Positions 16,631 to 27,606 of a stretch of 64,000 nt of DNA are shown here, piece after piece (the stretch's first letter is position 1; each line of letters begins with the position of its first letter). The notes beneath the pieces are model-generated. The model was not told where the DNA came from. It saw nothing but the letters and a program-made list of their open reading frames with translations, and did no database searches. Source of the stretch: SXXH01 sp041165735 (GTDB lineage: Bacteria > Planctomycetota > UBA1135 > GCA-002686595); contig JBKDQQ010000189.1 in NCBI GenBank assembly GCA_046341775.1, positions 4,790 through 68,789 of the forward strand, written 5' to 3'. A program made the position numbers and the translations under genes.

Positions 16631-17639
16631 GCGTGCCAGCATCGACGGCAGCGAGCGCAGCCACGATGTGATCGTTGATGCGTGCGTCCAGCGCACGTTG
16701 CGCGGCGGCCAGGGCGTTCGAAACCGCGTTATGGTCCGAGCGACCGTGGCCCTTGAAGACGATCCCGTTCACTCCGAGCAGCAACGCGCCGCCGTACTCG
16801 GAGTAGTCGATGCGCTTCTGGATCTTCGCCAAGGCCTCGCGCGGGATTTGAACGCCCGCCGCGGCCGCTTCGGCGACGACCAGTTGGATCATTCGCGCGG
16901 CGAAGTCTTCGCTGAACTTGAGGAGGACGTTGCCCGTGAATCCGTCCGTGACGAGCACGTCGCAGCTGTCGCGGAAGACATGGTTGCCCTCGACGTTGCC
17001 GACGAAGCGGATGGGCGCGGAGGCAAGCAAGGGATGTGCGCTCTTCAGCACGTCGGTGCCCTTGCCGGACTCCTCGCCGATGTTCAGCAAGCCGACGCGC
17101 GGCTCGGAAAGTCCGAAGGCGGCCTTGGCGAAGGCGGCGCCCATCACGCCTTGTTGCGCCAGATTCTCCGGCTTGGGCTGCGCCAGCGCACCCATGTCGA
17201 GCATGGTGATCGGCTTGCCGCCGAAGTTCATCGTCACCGCGATGGCGGGGCGCAGCACGCCCGGCAGCGTGCCGAGCAGCAGTGTCGCGGCGCCGACGAC
17301 GGCGCCCGTGTTGCCCATAGAGACGGCGGCGCCGGCGTGACCTTGCTTGACCGCTCCCATCATCTTCACGATGGAGGAGTCCTGCTTGGAGCGCAGCGCG
17401 GTCGCGGGCGACTCGCACATCTCGATCACCTGCGAGGCGTGCAGGTACCGGAAGCCCGGGTCGCCGCCATTCGCCGACAACCACGACTTGATGGAGGACT
17501 CGTCCCCCACGAGCAGGATGCGCGCGGGGTCGAGCTTCCACTTGCCATCCTGCGCGACCGCCTGGAGCGCACCCTTGAGGGTGCACTCGGGAGCATGGTC
17601 GCCGCCGGGGACATCGAGTGCGATGAGCGGAGAGTTCAT
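16623..17639 (-). CDS. plsX: Phosphate acyltransferase
   Basis: 338 residues. Converts acyl-ACP to acyl-phosphate for phospholipid synthesis, a peripheral membrane enzyme. Conserved blocks are ALDVPGGDHAPE at the N-terminus (family form DaMGGDxaP; Met is replaced by Pro), SMGNTGAVVGAATLLLG, DMGALAQPKPENL, NIGEESGKGTD, GNVEGNHVF and VTDGFTGNVLLKFSE. It lies 26 bp after rpmF, the usual arrangement. The stop codon is built from the last unit of a tandem repeat, so the C-terminus (GTQS) may differ among relatives. Confidence 0.95.
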   Translation of the reverse strand: MNSPLIALDVPGGDHAPECTLKGALQAVAQDGKWKLDPARILLVGDESSIKSWLSANGGDPGFRYLHASQVIEMCESPATALRSKQDSSIVKMMGAVKQGHAGAAVSMGNTGAVVGAATLLLGTLPGVLRPAIAVTMNFGGKPITMLDMGALAQPKPENLAQQGVMGAAFAKAAFGLSEPRVGLLNIGEESGKGTDVLKSAHPLLASAPIRFVGNVEGNHVFRDSCDVLVTDGFTGNVLLKFSEDFAARMIQLVVAEAAAAGVQIPREALAKIQKRIDYSEYGGALLLGVNGIVFKGHGRSDHNAVSNALAAAQRALDARINDHIVAALAAVDAGTQS

Positions 17640-17665
17640 CGACGCGAGCCTTCAGGAAAGGGCGA

Positions 17666-17869
17666 TCAGAAGGCTTCCTTGTCGAGGACGGCCGTGCCCT
17701 TGTTGCCGCCCTTGTCGAAGCCGTAGTGGCCGCAGTTGTCGCACACGCGGTGCGGCTTGGTCGCGGCGCCGCAGCGCGGGCAGTGGTTGGCGGGCGTGGC
17801 ACCCAGGGCGTGGTGCGAGCGACGGATGCCCTTGCGGTGCTTGCTGTGGCGTCGTTTCGGATTCGGCAT
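17666..17869 (-). CDS. rpmF: 50S ribosomal protein L32
   Basis: 67 residues, basic. The start MPNPKRRHSKHRKGIRRSHH is the L32 signature, followed by a zinc ribbon with four cysteines (CPRCG and CDNCG). It is a structural protein of the large subunit. It precedes plsX as in many bacteria, linking ribosome and lipid synthesis. A near-consensus promoter lies 90-118 bp upstream. Confidence 0.97.
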   Translation of the reverse strand: MPNPKRRHSKHRKGIRRSHHALGATPANHCPRCGAATKPHRVCDNCGHYGFDKGGNKGTAVLDKEAF

Positions 17870-17958
17870 GGCTCTGCTCTCGTTCGGTCGGCCGCCAAGG
17901 CGGCTCGACCCTCGCCCGCCAGCCGCCTCGGAGGGCGCTGTGCGGAAAAGGGCCAAAT

Positions 17959-17987
17959 ACAGTAGCGGGTCCCGCTTGCAGCGTCAA
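17959..17987 (-). promoter_or_regulatory. Promoter for rpmF-plsX
   Basis: On the minus strand: TTGACG (17982-17987), 17-bp spacer, TACTGT (17959-17964). Confidence 0.65.
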
Positions 17988-18523
17988 CGAGCGCCCCAAG
18001 TTCGAGCCCGGAGCCAGCTTTTCTTGAGCGGGGTGCAGCCCGGAAAAGACCACCAGGAGGGGCCGGCGGGGCCTGCACCGAGAAGGACGCCGGCCGTGCC
18101 TGCGGCATCCGCGTCCCGCGAGCCGATCCCGCTGACGATCCCCTCCAACTGGAGCCCGAGGAACCGGAAAGTACGGCTTGCGCCCGTCGCGCAGGGGCGT
18201 TCGGGGCGCGAGCTTCGGCACTTGTCCCTTCGTAGGTGGGGGCGTTGCGGGGCCCTCCACCAATATGGCCATCCCCCACCAACCCGTGTGGCGCGCCTCG
18301 TCCGGCGGTCGTGTGGTCCGGGCAAGGAACAGGCGGAGGGCATCGCAGCCGTTCGGCGCGCACGGCACCCCCCTCTTCGTGGTGGCCGGAACGAGGCGCA
18401 AGCCAAGATTGACCTGCGCACTGCCCAAGGCAGAGCTGGATGCCCGCAGGCTAGGAAGGCTGGCACCGTCGCATGATCTGCTTGCGGCCTCCCCGAGGAA
18501 CCGCTCGACCCATGACGCGGCTG
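17988..18523. other. Intergenic stretch with no recognisable gene
   Basis: Part of a 1-kb gap between alaS and the rpmF promoter. I find no open frame with a credible start or family on either strand, and no RNA gene that I recognise. Confidence 0.35.
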
Positions 18524-18630
18524 GAAGCGAAGTCCGGCGTGAACCGACGTGCGACCTGAACCGACGTGCGACCTGAACCGACGCAGGGTGTGAACCGACG
18601 CAGGGTCTGAACCGACGCAGGGTCTGAATC
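18524..18630. repeat. Tandem array of about six 17-bp repeats
   Basis: Units of gaaccgacgcagggtct and gaaccgacgtgcgacct start at 18541, 18558, 18575, 18592 and 18609. A degenerate copy precedes them (18524) and a partial one follows. Unit length is 17 bp, equal to the array at 16478, though the sequence is different. Confidence 0.9.
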
Positions 18631-18898
18631 GAAGAGATTGCCGATCCCATGCGCTGACTCATCCGAGGCGTGGTTGGCGATGGTGCGTGGCTCGGATCGA
18701 GATGAGGTTCGGATTGCTGAAAGGCTCGACCCACGTTGCCGAACGGCGCACGTGGTCAGGTGAACAAGGGTGCCGAATTGCTCGGCACCCCGATTGCCAT
18801 CGGCTCTCGGCAAGCAATCCGCGAGCATTCCCGGTAGCAGACTGCGTGTCCACCATCGGCGCGGAAGCGCGCCGATGGCGGCCTCGGATAGCGCGACT
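18631..18898. other. Intergenic stretch downstream of alaS
   Basis: Contains imperfect inverted repeats (for example ttgctcggcaccccgattgcc with ggtgccgaattgctcggc) that could form the alaS terminator. No gene is visible. Confidence 0.3.
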
Positions 18899-21577
<2,679 letters not shown>

Positions 21578-21729
21578 CGGATCGTGCGTCGTTCGTGCGT
21601 TCGGGATCTACGGCGCGCCCGCCCGTTCCGCTCGAGCGGACGGACGCGCCGTGTTGCTTGCTCGTCGCCCGGTCTCCGCGGCGCGCGCCGGGAAGCGGGA
21701 TCGACGGTCGGCTCGGGTTCAGGCGCGGC

Positions 21730-22854
21730 TCACTCGCCGCCGCCCTTGCCGAAGCTGCTCGGATCGGCCTTCGACTTGATCGTGCCCTCGATCATCGTGG
21801 ACAGGTCCGGGTTGTCGATCAGGAACTGGCGCGCCTTTTCGAGGCCTTGGCCGATGCGCACCTCGCCGTCCTTCGGGTGCTTCATGCTGTACCAGGTGCC
21901 GGACTTGAGGATCACGCCGTTCTCGAGGCCGATCTCGAGCATCTCGCCCTCCTTCGAGATGCCGCGGTTGTACAGGATGTCGAACTCGCACTTGCGGAAC
22001 GGCGGCGCGATCTTGTTCTTGACCACCGTGACCTTCGTGCGGTTGCCGACGACTTCCTCGCCATCCTTGATCTGTCCGATGCGCCGGATGTCGAGGCGCA
22101 CCGAAGAGTAGAACTTCAAGGCGCGGCCGCCGGTGGTCGTCTCGGGCGAGCCGAACATGACGCCGATCTTCTCGCGGATCTGGTTGATGAAGATGACCAG
22201 CGTGTCGCTCTTCGCGATCGCCGCCGTCAGCTTGCGCAGGGCCTGGCTCATCAAGCGCGCGTGCAAGCCCACGAAGCTGTCGCCCATCTCGCCTTGGATT
22301 TCGGCGCGCGGCACCAGCGCCGCGACGGAGTCGATGACGATCACGTCGATGGCGTTGCTGCGCACGAGGGTCTCGACGATCTCGAGCGCTTGCTCGCCGG
22401 TGTCGGGTTGGCTGACGAGCAGGTCGTCGAGCTTGACGCCCAGCTTGCGCGCGTAGCCCGGATCGAGGGCGTGCTCCGCGTCGACGAAGGCGCAGATGCC
22501 GCCCGACTTCTGGGCGTTGGCGATCACTTGAAGGGTCAGGGTCGTCTTGCCCGACGATTCCGGACCGAAGATCTCGACGATGCGGCCCTTGGGCAGGCCC
22601 TTGCCTCCAAGGCACATGTCGAGGCCGATGGACCCGGTGGAGATGCAGGAGATCTCCTTCACCAGGGCGCCATCCCCGAGACGCATGATCGTGCCCTTGC
22701 CGAAGGCCTTTTCGATTTCGCCCAGCGCTCCATCGAGCGCGCGCGTCTTTTCGGCGAGACGCGGATCGGGCTTGGCGCCTTCGATCTTGGCGCCTTCGGT
22801 CTTCATGCCCTCGGGCTTCAAGCCTTCGGTCTTGGTCGGTCCTTTGACGGTCAT
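21730..22854 (-). CDS. recA: Recombinase RecA with repeated N-terminal extension
   Basis: 374 residues. DNA strand exchange and SOS coprotease. Walker A is GPESSGKTTLTLQ, Walker B VIVIDSVAALVPRAE, and loop L2 lies near FGSPETTTGGRALKFYSS. The core starts near residue 31 (DPRLAEKTRALDGALGEIE). The first 30 residues are a low-complexity extension with four 5-residue repeats of the form (K/M)(T/P/I)EG(L/M/A), encoded by 15-bp DNA repeats. The C-terminus is short and Gly-rich (SSFGKGGGE). No clear LexA box was found upstream. A TAGACT box 90 bp upstream may be the -10. Confidence 0.97.
   Translation of the reverse strand: MTVKGPTKTEGLKPEGMKTEGAKIEGAKPDPRLAEKTRALDGALGEIEKAFGKGTIMRLGDGALVKEISCISTGSIGLDMCLGGKGLPKGRIVEIFGPESSGKTTLTLQVIANAQKSGGICAFVDAEHALDPGYARKLGVKLDDLLVSQPDTGEQALEIVETLVRSNAIDVIVIDSVAALVPRAEIQGEMGDSFVGLHARLMSQALRKLTAAIAKSDTLVIFINQIREKIGVMFGSPETTTGGRALKFYSSVRLDIRRIGQIKDGEEVVGNRTKVTVVKNKIAPPFRKCEFDILYNRGISKEGEMLEIGLENGVILKSGTWYSMKHPKDGEVRIGQGLEKARQFLIDNPDLSTMIEGTIKSKADPSSFGKGGGE
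22775..22834. repeat. 15-bp coding tandem repeats in recA 5' end
   Basis: Four adjacent 15-bp units (variants of gcgccttcggtcttg as read on the plus strand) encode the EG-repeat at the RecA N-terminus. The unit is a multiple of 3, so copy-number change would keep the frame. Confidence 0.85.
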
Positions 22855-23019
22855 GGTGCTTCGACTCCAGGTGCGCCGCGCGCGGCGCCGGTGCGGTCAG
22901 TGGTGCGGGTACGGGATGCGTTCCTTGGCCGGAGGAAGCCGCCGAGTCTAGCGGTCCGCCACCCCGAAAGAAGTCCCCCTGCACCCAGCTAGACGCTGGC
23001 CGAGGGACCGGCGTGGCAG

Positions 23020-23634
23020 TCAACCCAACGAGATGCGCGCAAAGGACATGTAGCGCCCGATTCCAGGGCCGTCCCTGCGACAAGCGAGGTGCAGGGACTC
23101 GACTTGGAACTCCCAGCCCGGTGCGCGCGCCGACGGCAGTGGCGCCGGGCCGGACTTGGGCCGTGCCACGGTCAGGTGCGGAGTCCCCGCCGGGGGGCGC
23201 GCCAAGCCCGCGCGCAAGCAGGCACGCGCCGTGCGCCCGACCGCGTCGGACCACCATGCGCCCTGCACTTCGTCGACGAGGGCCAGGTAGGCGACGCGCT
23301 TGGCGGAGCATTCGGCCGGGAACCCTTCCAAGGCCCCCAACCGCAAGCGGACCGGGCGCAGGCCGCGCAGTTCCGCCCTCAACGCCTGCGACAACTCCCG
23401 TGCGCGCTCCACGTCCAGCGGGCCCAGAAACGCCAAGGTCGCGTGCAGGTCTTCGGCCGCGCTGCGTCGCCAACCACCCTGCCTCAGGGCCTGCTCGCTC
23501 CACTCCGCCACCTCGCAGGCGACGAGCGCGGGCGGCCAAGCACCCACGAACCAGTTCCCGCCCGCCAAGGGGCGCGCGGCATCCGACTCATCGCCAAAGG
23601 CCAAGGCTCGCTGCGCCTCAGGGTTGTCGTGCAC
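23020..23634 (-). CDS. thpR: RNA 2',3'-cyclic phosphodiesterase (2H/LigT family)
   Basis: 204 residues. Two HxT motifs of the 2H family are present: HATLAFLG near residue 65 and HLTVARPK near residue 153. The N-terminal strand NWFVGAWPP matches the family start (rlFvAi.lp). ThpR opens 2',3'-cyclic phosphates at RNA ends. The first 25 residues are not conserved, and the start codon plus the next codons (DNPEAQ) lie in a tandem repeat that runs back to the pfkB stop; an internal start is possible. Follows pfkB by 39 bp. Confidence 0.85.
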   Translation of the reverse strand: MHDNPEAQRALAFGDESDAARPLAGGNWFVGAWPPALVACEVAEWSEQALRQGGWRRSAAEDLHATLAFLGPLDVERARELSQALRAELRGLRPVRLRLGALEGFPAECSAKRVAYLALVDEVQGAWWSDAVGRTARACLRAGLARPPAGTPHLTVARPKSGPAPLPSARAPGWEFQVESLHLACRRDGPGIGRYMSFARISLG

Positions 23635-23683
23635 TCAAGGGTGATCGCCGCGCCTCAGGGTTGTCGCCGCGCCTCAGGGCGAG
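23613..23683. repeat. 18-19-bp tandem repeats bridging pfkB stop and thpR start
   Basis: Units gcgcctcagggttgtcgcc (plus strand) occur at 23613, 23631 (diverged), 23650 and 23669 (partial). They supply the pfkB stop codon (23674-23676), the whole intergenic gap and the thpR start region. Confidence 0.85.
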
Positions 23684-24573
23684 ACGATCTGCAGCAGGTC
23701 GTCGTGGCGCGAGGCCAACTCGTCGTGCGTGCGCGCCACCAGCGCATCGGGGCCGAAACCCTGCACGCAGAAGCTCGCCGTCACCGTGCCCCACAGCATC
23801 GCGCGCCGCAAGGTCGGCGGGTCGATGCGCTCGCTCTTGGCCACGAAGCCCATGAAGCCGCCGGCGAAGGTGTCGCCTGCGCCGGTGGGGTCGATGACCT
23901 GTTCCACCGGGTAGGCCGGCAGCGAGAAGTGCACGTCCGCGCCCATCAGGAACGCGCCGTGTTCGCCCTTCTTCAAGAGCACGTACTTGGGTCCCATGCC
24001 GAGCACCGCGCCGGCGGCGCGGATCAGGTTGCGCTCGCCCGTGAGCAGGCGCGCCTCTTCGTCGTTGAGCACCACCGCGTCGACCTTGCGCAGCAGCCGG
24101 CGCAGGTCGTCGCGCGCGCACTCGATCCACAAGTTCATCGTGTCGGCCATCACGAACTGCGGCCGGTCGACTTGCTCCAGCGCTCTCAACTGCACCAGCG
24201 GCGCGGCGTTGGCGAGGAACACATGCCGCGCCGAGCGCCACTCGGCCGGGACCTTGGGGTCGAAGGTCTCGAGGACGTTGAGCTGCGTCTCCAGCGTCGT
24301 GCGCGTGTTCCAGTCGACCTCGTAGCGTCCGCTCCAGCGGAAGGTGCGACCCTTCTGCACCTCGAGGCCGCGCGTGTCCACGCCCTGCGCGTGCAGGAGC
24401 CGCAGGTGCTCCTCCTGGAAGTCCTCGCCGACCACGCCGACCAACGCGGGCTTGGTGTACTTGGCCGCTGCCAAGGCGAAGTAGACAGCCGACCCTCCGA
24501 GCACGTTCTCGCGGCGCGCGTAGGCGGTCTCGATCGTGTCGTAGGCCAAGGTGCCGATGACGAGCAGGCTCAT
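23674..24573 (-). CDS. PfkB-family sugar/nucleoside kinase
   Basis: 299 residues. The N-terminal VIGTLAYDTIET and GGSAVYFALAAAKY correspond to the first PfkB signature region. The second signature, DPTGAGDTFAGGFMG (residues about 243-257), carries the anion hole and catalytic Asp. It phosphorylates a sugar or nucleoside with ATP; the substrate cannot be read from sequence. Members with the NVLGGSAVYFALAA start are often annotated sugar kinases near cell-envelope or ADP-heptose genes, but no such partner is here. It ends in the tandem repeat shared with thpR. Confidence 0.9.
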   Translation of the reverse strand: MSLLVIGTLAYDTIETAYARRENVLGGSAVYFALAAAKYTKPALVGVVGEDFQEEHLRLLHAQGVDTRGLEVQKGRTFRWSGRYEVDWNTRTTLETQLNVLETFDPKVPAEWRSARHVFLANAAPLVQLRALEQVDRPQFVMADTMNLWIECARDDLRRLLRKVDAVVLNDEEARLLTGERNLIRAAGAVLGMGPKYVLLKKGEHGAFLMGADVHFSLPAYPVEQVIDPTGAGDTFAGGFMGFVAKSERIDPPTLRRAMLWGTVTASFCVQGFGPDALVARTHDELASRHDDLLQIVSP

Positions 24574-24663
24574 GGTTGTGCAGTCTTTCCGCGCAAGGGA
24601 CCGGAGGATGCTAACGGGGCGGCGGCTCGGCGGGAAGCGTCGAACCGCGACCGTCGCGCGCGT

Positions 24664-25890
24664 TCAGGCGCGCACATCGCGCGCCTCGTCGCGCGCGGAA
24701 CGAGTCAAGAGGAACAGTCCGCCGAGGAGCCCCATGAAGGTCATCAACAGGCGGTAGCTGACGCTCACGGCGATGCCGATCGTGGCCGGCGCGCCCAGCT
24801 TGGCGTACACGAATCCGTAGATCGCCTCGCCCACGCCCCAACCACCGGGTGCCAGCGGAACGGAGGACACGACGTTGGCGATGGCTCCCGCGCCCAGCAC
24901 ATCCCAATACCCGAGCTCGAGGGCTCCGAAGGCGCGCGTCAACGACAACAACGCCAAGGCGATGATCAAGTGGTTGGCCACCGACAGGAGGATCGCCACC
25001 GCCAGCGTGCCCTTGTGGCGCGTGTATTCGCGCACCGCGCGATCGAGGCTCCGCAGGCGTTCGGCCTGCGGCATCCGCGCCAGCAGGGCTTCGATGCGCA
25101 GCATCCGGCGCGGCCACGCCCCGAGGAAGCACCATGCGCCGATGCACAAGCCCGCGAACACGAACAGCACCCACGCGCGCAGCTCGCCGAAGGTGTCGGG
25201 CGACAAGGTCACGGCGACCGCCGTCATGGCGATGATGACGAACAAGCCGAGCACGCGATCGACGACCACGGAGACGAGCGCGTCCGCGCGTTGCGTCGGG
25301 TTCTCGCGCACGACGAGGACGGCCTTGACGAGGTCGCCTCCGGTGAGGCCGGGCACCACCAAGTTGAAGAACACGCCGAGGAAGGTCAGGCGCGTGCAGG
25401 TCCACAGCTTGGCGCGCACGCCCACGGCCGCGAGCAAGCGCCACCAACGCACGACGCCCACGAGGATGGCGGCGAAGAGCAGCAGCAGAGGCGCGAGGAA
25501 CGCGTCGGCGTCGGCGTCGGCCCACACGCGCCGGATGCCGGGGCGCCAGTCGTAGCCGTCGGCGCCGGCGGCGCGTCGCTCGAGGCGCAGGCCTTCGGGC
25601 GCGCGAGCGGCCCAGTCGGCGGCGAGGCGCGGCGGGAAGCCCGCGGGATCGAGCTCGGGCGCCGGGATGAAGCCGACCTGCGGTTCGTTCCACGGTCCGA
25701 CGAGGACGCCGGGGATGCTGGACTCCCCCGCGCCATCGTGCACGAGCAGCCGATCGCGCCACGGCACGCTCCATCCCACGAGCGCGAGCAATCCCAGCGC
25801 GAAGGCGAGGCGCAAGGCCGCGACGAGTCGCGCGCGCCGAGTCGCCCGCCCGCTCGTCGTCGGTTGCTTCAGCGGCGCGCCGTCCACCAT
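24664..25890 (-). CDS. Lysylphosphatidylglycerol-synthase-type (UPF0104) membrane protein
   Basis: 408 residues with about eight membrane helices. The block FFNLVVPGLTGGDLVKAVLV and the later SSVPLAPGGWGVGEAIYGF are hallmarks of the LPG_synthase_TM/AglD-like domain (flippase part of MprF and glycosyltransferase-associated proteins). A non-membrane segment of about 80 residues after the first helix (GPWNEPQVGFIPAPELDP) is probably extracytoplasmic. There is no C-terminal lysyl-transferase domain, so the enzyme half of MprF is absent. Its start overlaps the end of the upstream lipoprotein gene by 22 bp, indicating one transcript. Confidence 0.85.
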   Translation of the reverse strand: MVDGAPLKQPTTSGRATRRARLVAALRLAFALGLLALVGWSVPWRDRLLVHDGAGESSIPGVLVGPWNEPQVGFIPAPELDPAGFPPRLAADWAARAPEGLRLERRAAGADGYDWRPGIRRVWADADADAFLAPLLLLFAAILVGVVRWWRLLAAVGVRAKLWTCTRLTFLGVFFNLVVPGLTGGDLVKAVLVVRENPTQRADALVSVVVDRVLGLFVIIAMTAVAVTLSPDTFGELRAWVLFVFAGLCIGAWCFLGAWPRRMLRIEALLARMPQAERLRSLDRAVREYTRHKGTLAVAILLSVANHLIIALALLSLTRAFGALELGYWDVLGAGAIANVVSSVPLAPGGWGVGEAIYGFVYAKLGAPATIGIAVSVSYRLLMTFMGLLGGLFLLTRSARDEARDVRA

Positions 25891-26915
25891 GCGTGCCAAT
25901 CCTCTTCGCGCAGGCTCTTGAAGCCGGCTCCGGCCCGACGCGACAAGCACAGCATCGCGGCGTGCGCCACGGACTCCTCCGGGTCGGCCACCGCGAGTTG
26001 CACGAGCAGCCCCAGCCAGTCGTCGCGCGCCACGCCTTCGCCGTCGGCGGGCAATCCGCGTTCCGCCAAGGCGCGGCACGTCGACGCGCGCACCAAGGCC
26101 GACTCTTCGCGGCGGAAGAGTTCCCACACGACGGTGTTGCCGAGTCGCGGATCGCCGGCGAGGCAGGTGGCGAGGGCCGCGGCGCGCACCTCGTGCGCAT
26201 CGTCCTGCAGTGCGGCGCCCAAGGCGCGCTTCCACAAGCGCACTTGCAATTCGCGCTGCGTCGCGCGCAGCTCGTCGCCGTCCTTCACGCGCAGCAGCGT
26301 GCGGACGAGCCGCTCCGCCCGCCACGCGCCAGCGAGATCGAGGTCGAGTTGCCGAAGCCCATCCAGCGCGGCATCGAGCCGCGCCTGCGCGCCGGGCTCC
26401 CTGTCCGCGGTGGCGCGCGCGGCGGACACGACTCCCGCCAGCGCCTGCGCCACGGCCTCGGGCGAGCTGGCTTGCGCGCCCTCGAGCGCCGCTTGCGGCA
26501 AGCCCGCGTCGATCCTGCGTCCCAGGGGACCAAGGGCTTCGACCGCGGCGGCGCGCACGACGAAGGCCGGGTCCTCGACGGCGAGGCGCGTGGCCCATTC
26601 GATCTGCAGCGCGAGCACCTCGTCGTCGTCCGCGTCCAGGGCGAGCAACTCGGCCAGGTTCTCGAGGCAGACCAGGGGCGGGTTCCTGACCTTCGAGGGC
26701 TCTTGGCCTTCGAGCCCGCCGGCTCCGGACTCGAGCACGTTGGCGAACGAGCTGCGCAGCACGAATTCGAAGTCGTCGACGAGCGCGGCGCTATAGCGAT
26801 GGGCTCCCTCGGGAGTGTGCAGCGCCATCAGGTTGTGGTCGTTCTGGCCGGGCACTTGGCAGGCGGTCGTCCACGAGGTGCCGGCGGCGAGGGCGAGGAG
26901 GAGCGCGGTGCGCAT
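25869..26915 (-). CDS. Putative lipoprotein with HEAT-like helical repeats
   Basis: 348 residues. The N-terminus RTALLLALAAGTSWTTAC is a lipoprotein signal (Cys at about residue 19; the -3 to -1 residues are TTA, a weak lipobox). The rest is Ala/Leu-rich with repeated helix pairs of the type DPAFVVRAAAVEALGPLG, HEVRAAALATCLAGDPRLG and EESVAHAAMLCLSRR, as in HEAT repeats, which bind proteins. It ends with EEDWHAWWTARR. It heads the run to the UPF0104 protein. A TACCCT box 8 bp before the ATG implies a leaderless mRNA and fixes the start. Confidence 0.65.
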   Translation of the reverse strand: MRTALLLALAAGTSWTTACQVPGQNDHNLMALHTPEGAHRYSAALVDDFEFVLRSSFANVLESGAGGLEGQEPSKVRNPPLVCLENLAELLALDADDDEVLALQIEWATRLAVEDPAFVVRAAAVEALGPLGRRIDAGLPQAALEGAQASSPEAVAQALAGVVSAARATADREPGAQARLDAALDGLRQLDLDLAGAWRAERLVRTLLRVKDGDELRATQRELQVRLWKRALGAALQDDAHEVRAAALATCLAGDPRLGNTVVWELFRREESALVRASTCRALAERGLPADGEGVARDDWLGLLVQLAVADPEESVAHAAMLCLSRRAGAGFKSLREEDWHAWWTARR

Positions 26916-26923
26916 CGATCGGC

Positions 26924-26929
26924 AGGGTA
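26924..26929 (-). promoter_or_regulatory. -10 element (TACCCT) 8 bp before a start codon
   Basis: TACCCT on the minus strand, 8 bp before the ATG at 26915. No good -35 is visible. Transcription would begin at or next to the A of ATG. Confidence 0.5.
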
Positions 26930-27160
26930 GCAGGGCCGGAGTGCGCAGGCGAGACAAGGCGCGCGTCGCGTCGCCGCCACGCCCCGGGCCGCCCGGGACC
27001 GATGCCGGGTCGGGATCCGAGGCGTGCGGCGGGTCCCATGGCGGCACATCGCGGCCGGATCCCGTGTCCAGCGCCCGGACGCCGACCGCAGGCGGCAGGC
27101 GGCAGGCGACCCCGTCGAGGAGGAGGACCTGTCGGTCCCGTCTCGGCGGGGTCGCTTGGA

Positions 27161-27518
27161 TGGTGGAGGCGGCGGGAGTCGAACCCGCGTGTCGCCACGG
27201 CCGTGGCGCAGGGCATCTACGTGCGTGTTCCACGAACTTGGTTCTCGTCCGCGTCGCGCCCATGGACGGGCTCTTCGCGGACCAGCCTCTGTTGTGTCTC
27301 GTCCAGCCGCAGCGAGGCGATGCGACCGGACCAGCCTGCGAGTGGCGTCAGGCCAGGGCGGCAGGCGCACCCCGGCGAGACGGCGGACTGAACTAAATCA
27401 GGCCGCGAGAGCGTAACTGTCGGCAGGTCATGCCGTCCCGAGAGGATTGACAGGGTGACTCGAGATCCCCGGCACGCAGCCTTGCGACGATCGCAACGAT
27501 CGAAACCGTTGCGCCCCC
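27161..27518 (-). ncRNA. ssrA: Transfer-messenger RNA
   Basis: 358 nt including CCA. The 5' end gggggcgcaacggtttcgat and the 3' end cgggttcgactcccgccgcc followed by tccacca pair in the tRNA-like acceptor (GGGGGCG with CGCCTCC) and carry the T-loop gttcgactc. The tag frame reads GCC GAC AGT TAC GCT CTC GCG GCC TGA, giving ADSYALAA, with the expected LAA end. tmRNA rescues stalled ribosomes together with SmpB, whose gene lies 88 bp upstream on the same strand. Confidence 0.95.
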
Positions 27519-27539
27519 TTCGCGTGTGCTGCCGACGGC

Positions 27540-27545
27540 ATCCTA
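27540..27545 (-). promoter_or_regulatory. Possible extended -10 of ssrA
   Basis: TGCTAGGAT on the minus strand places TAGGAT 21 bp before the mature tmRNA 5' end. The expected -35 position is not conserved. Confidence 0.35.
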
Positions 27546-27606
27546 GCACGAGATCGCGCGCGATCGCGCGAAATCGCCGCGCGCCGCCCGCCCCCCCCGC
27601 TTCCGA

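Noticed and set aside
23089..26796. Very long plus-strand frame opposite thpR, pfkB and the membrane protein gene
   Set aside because: It is the antisense shadow of three recognisable minus-strand genes.
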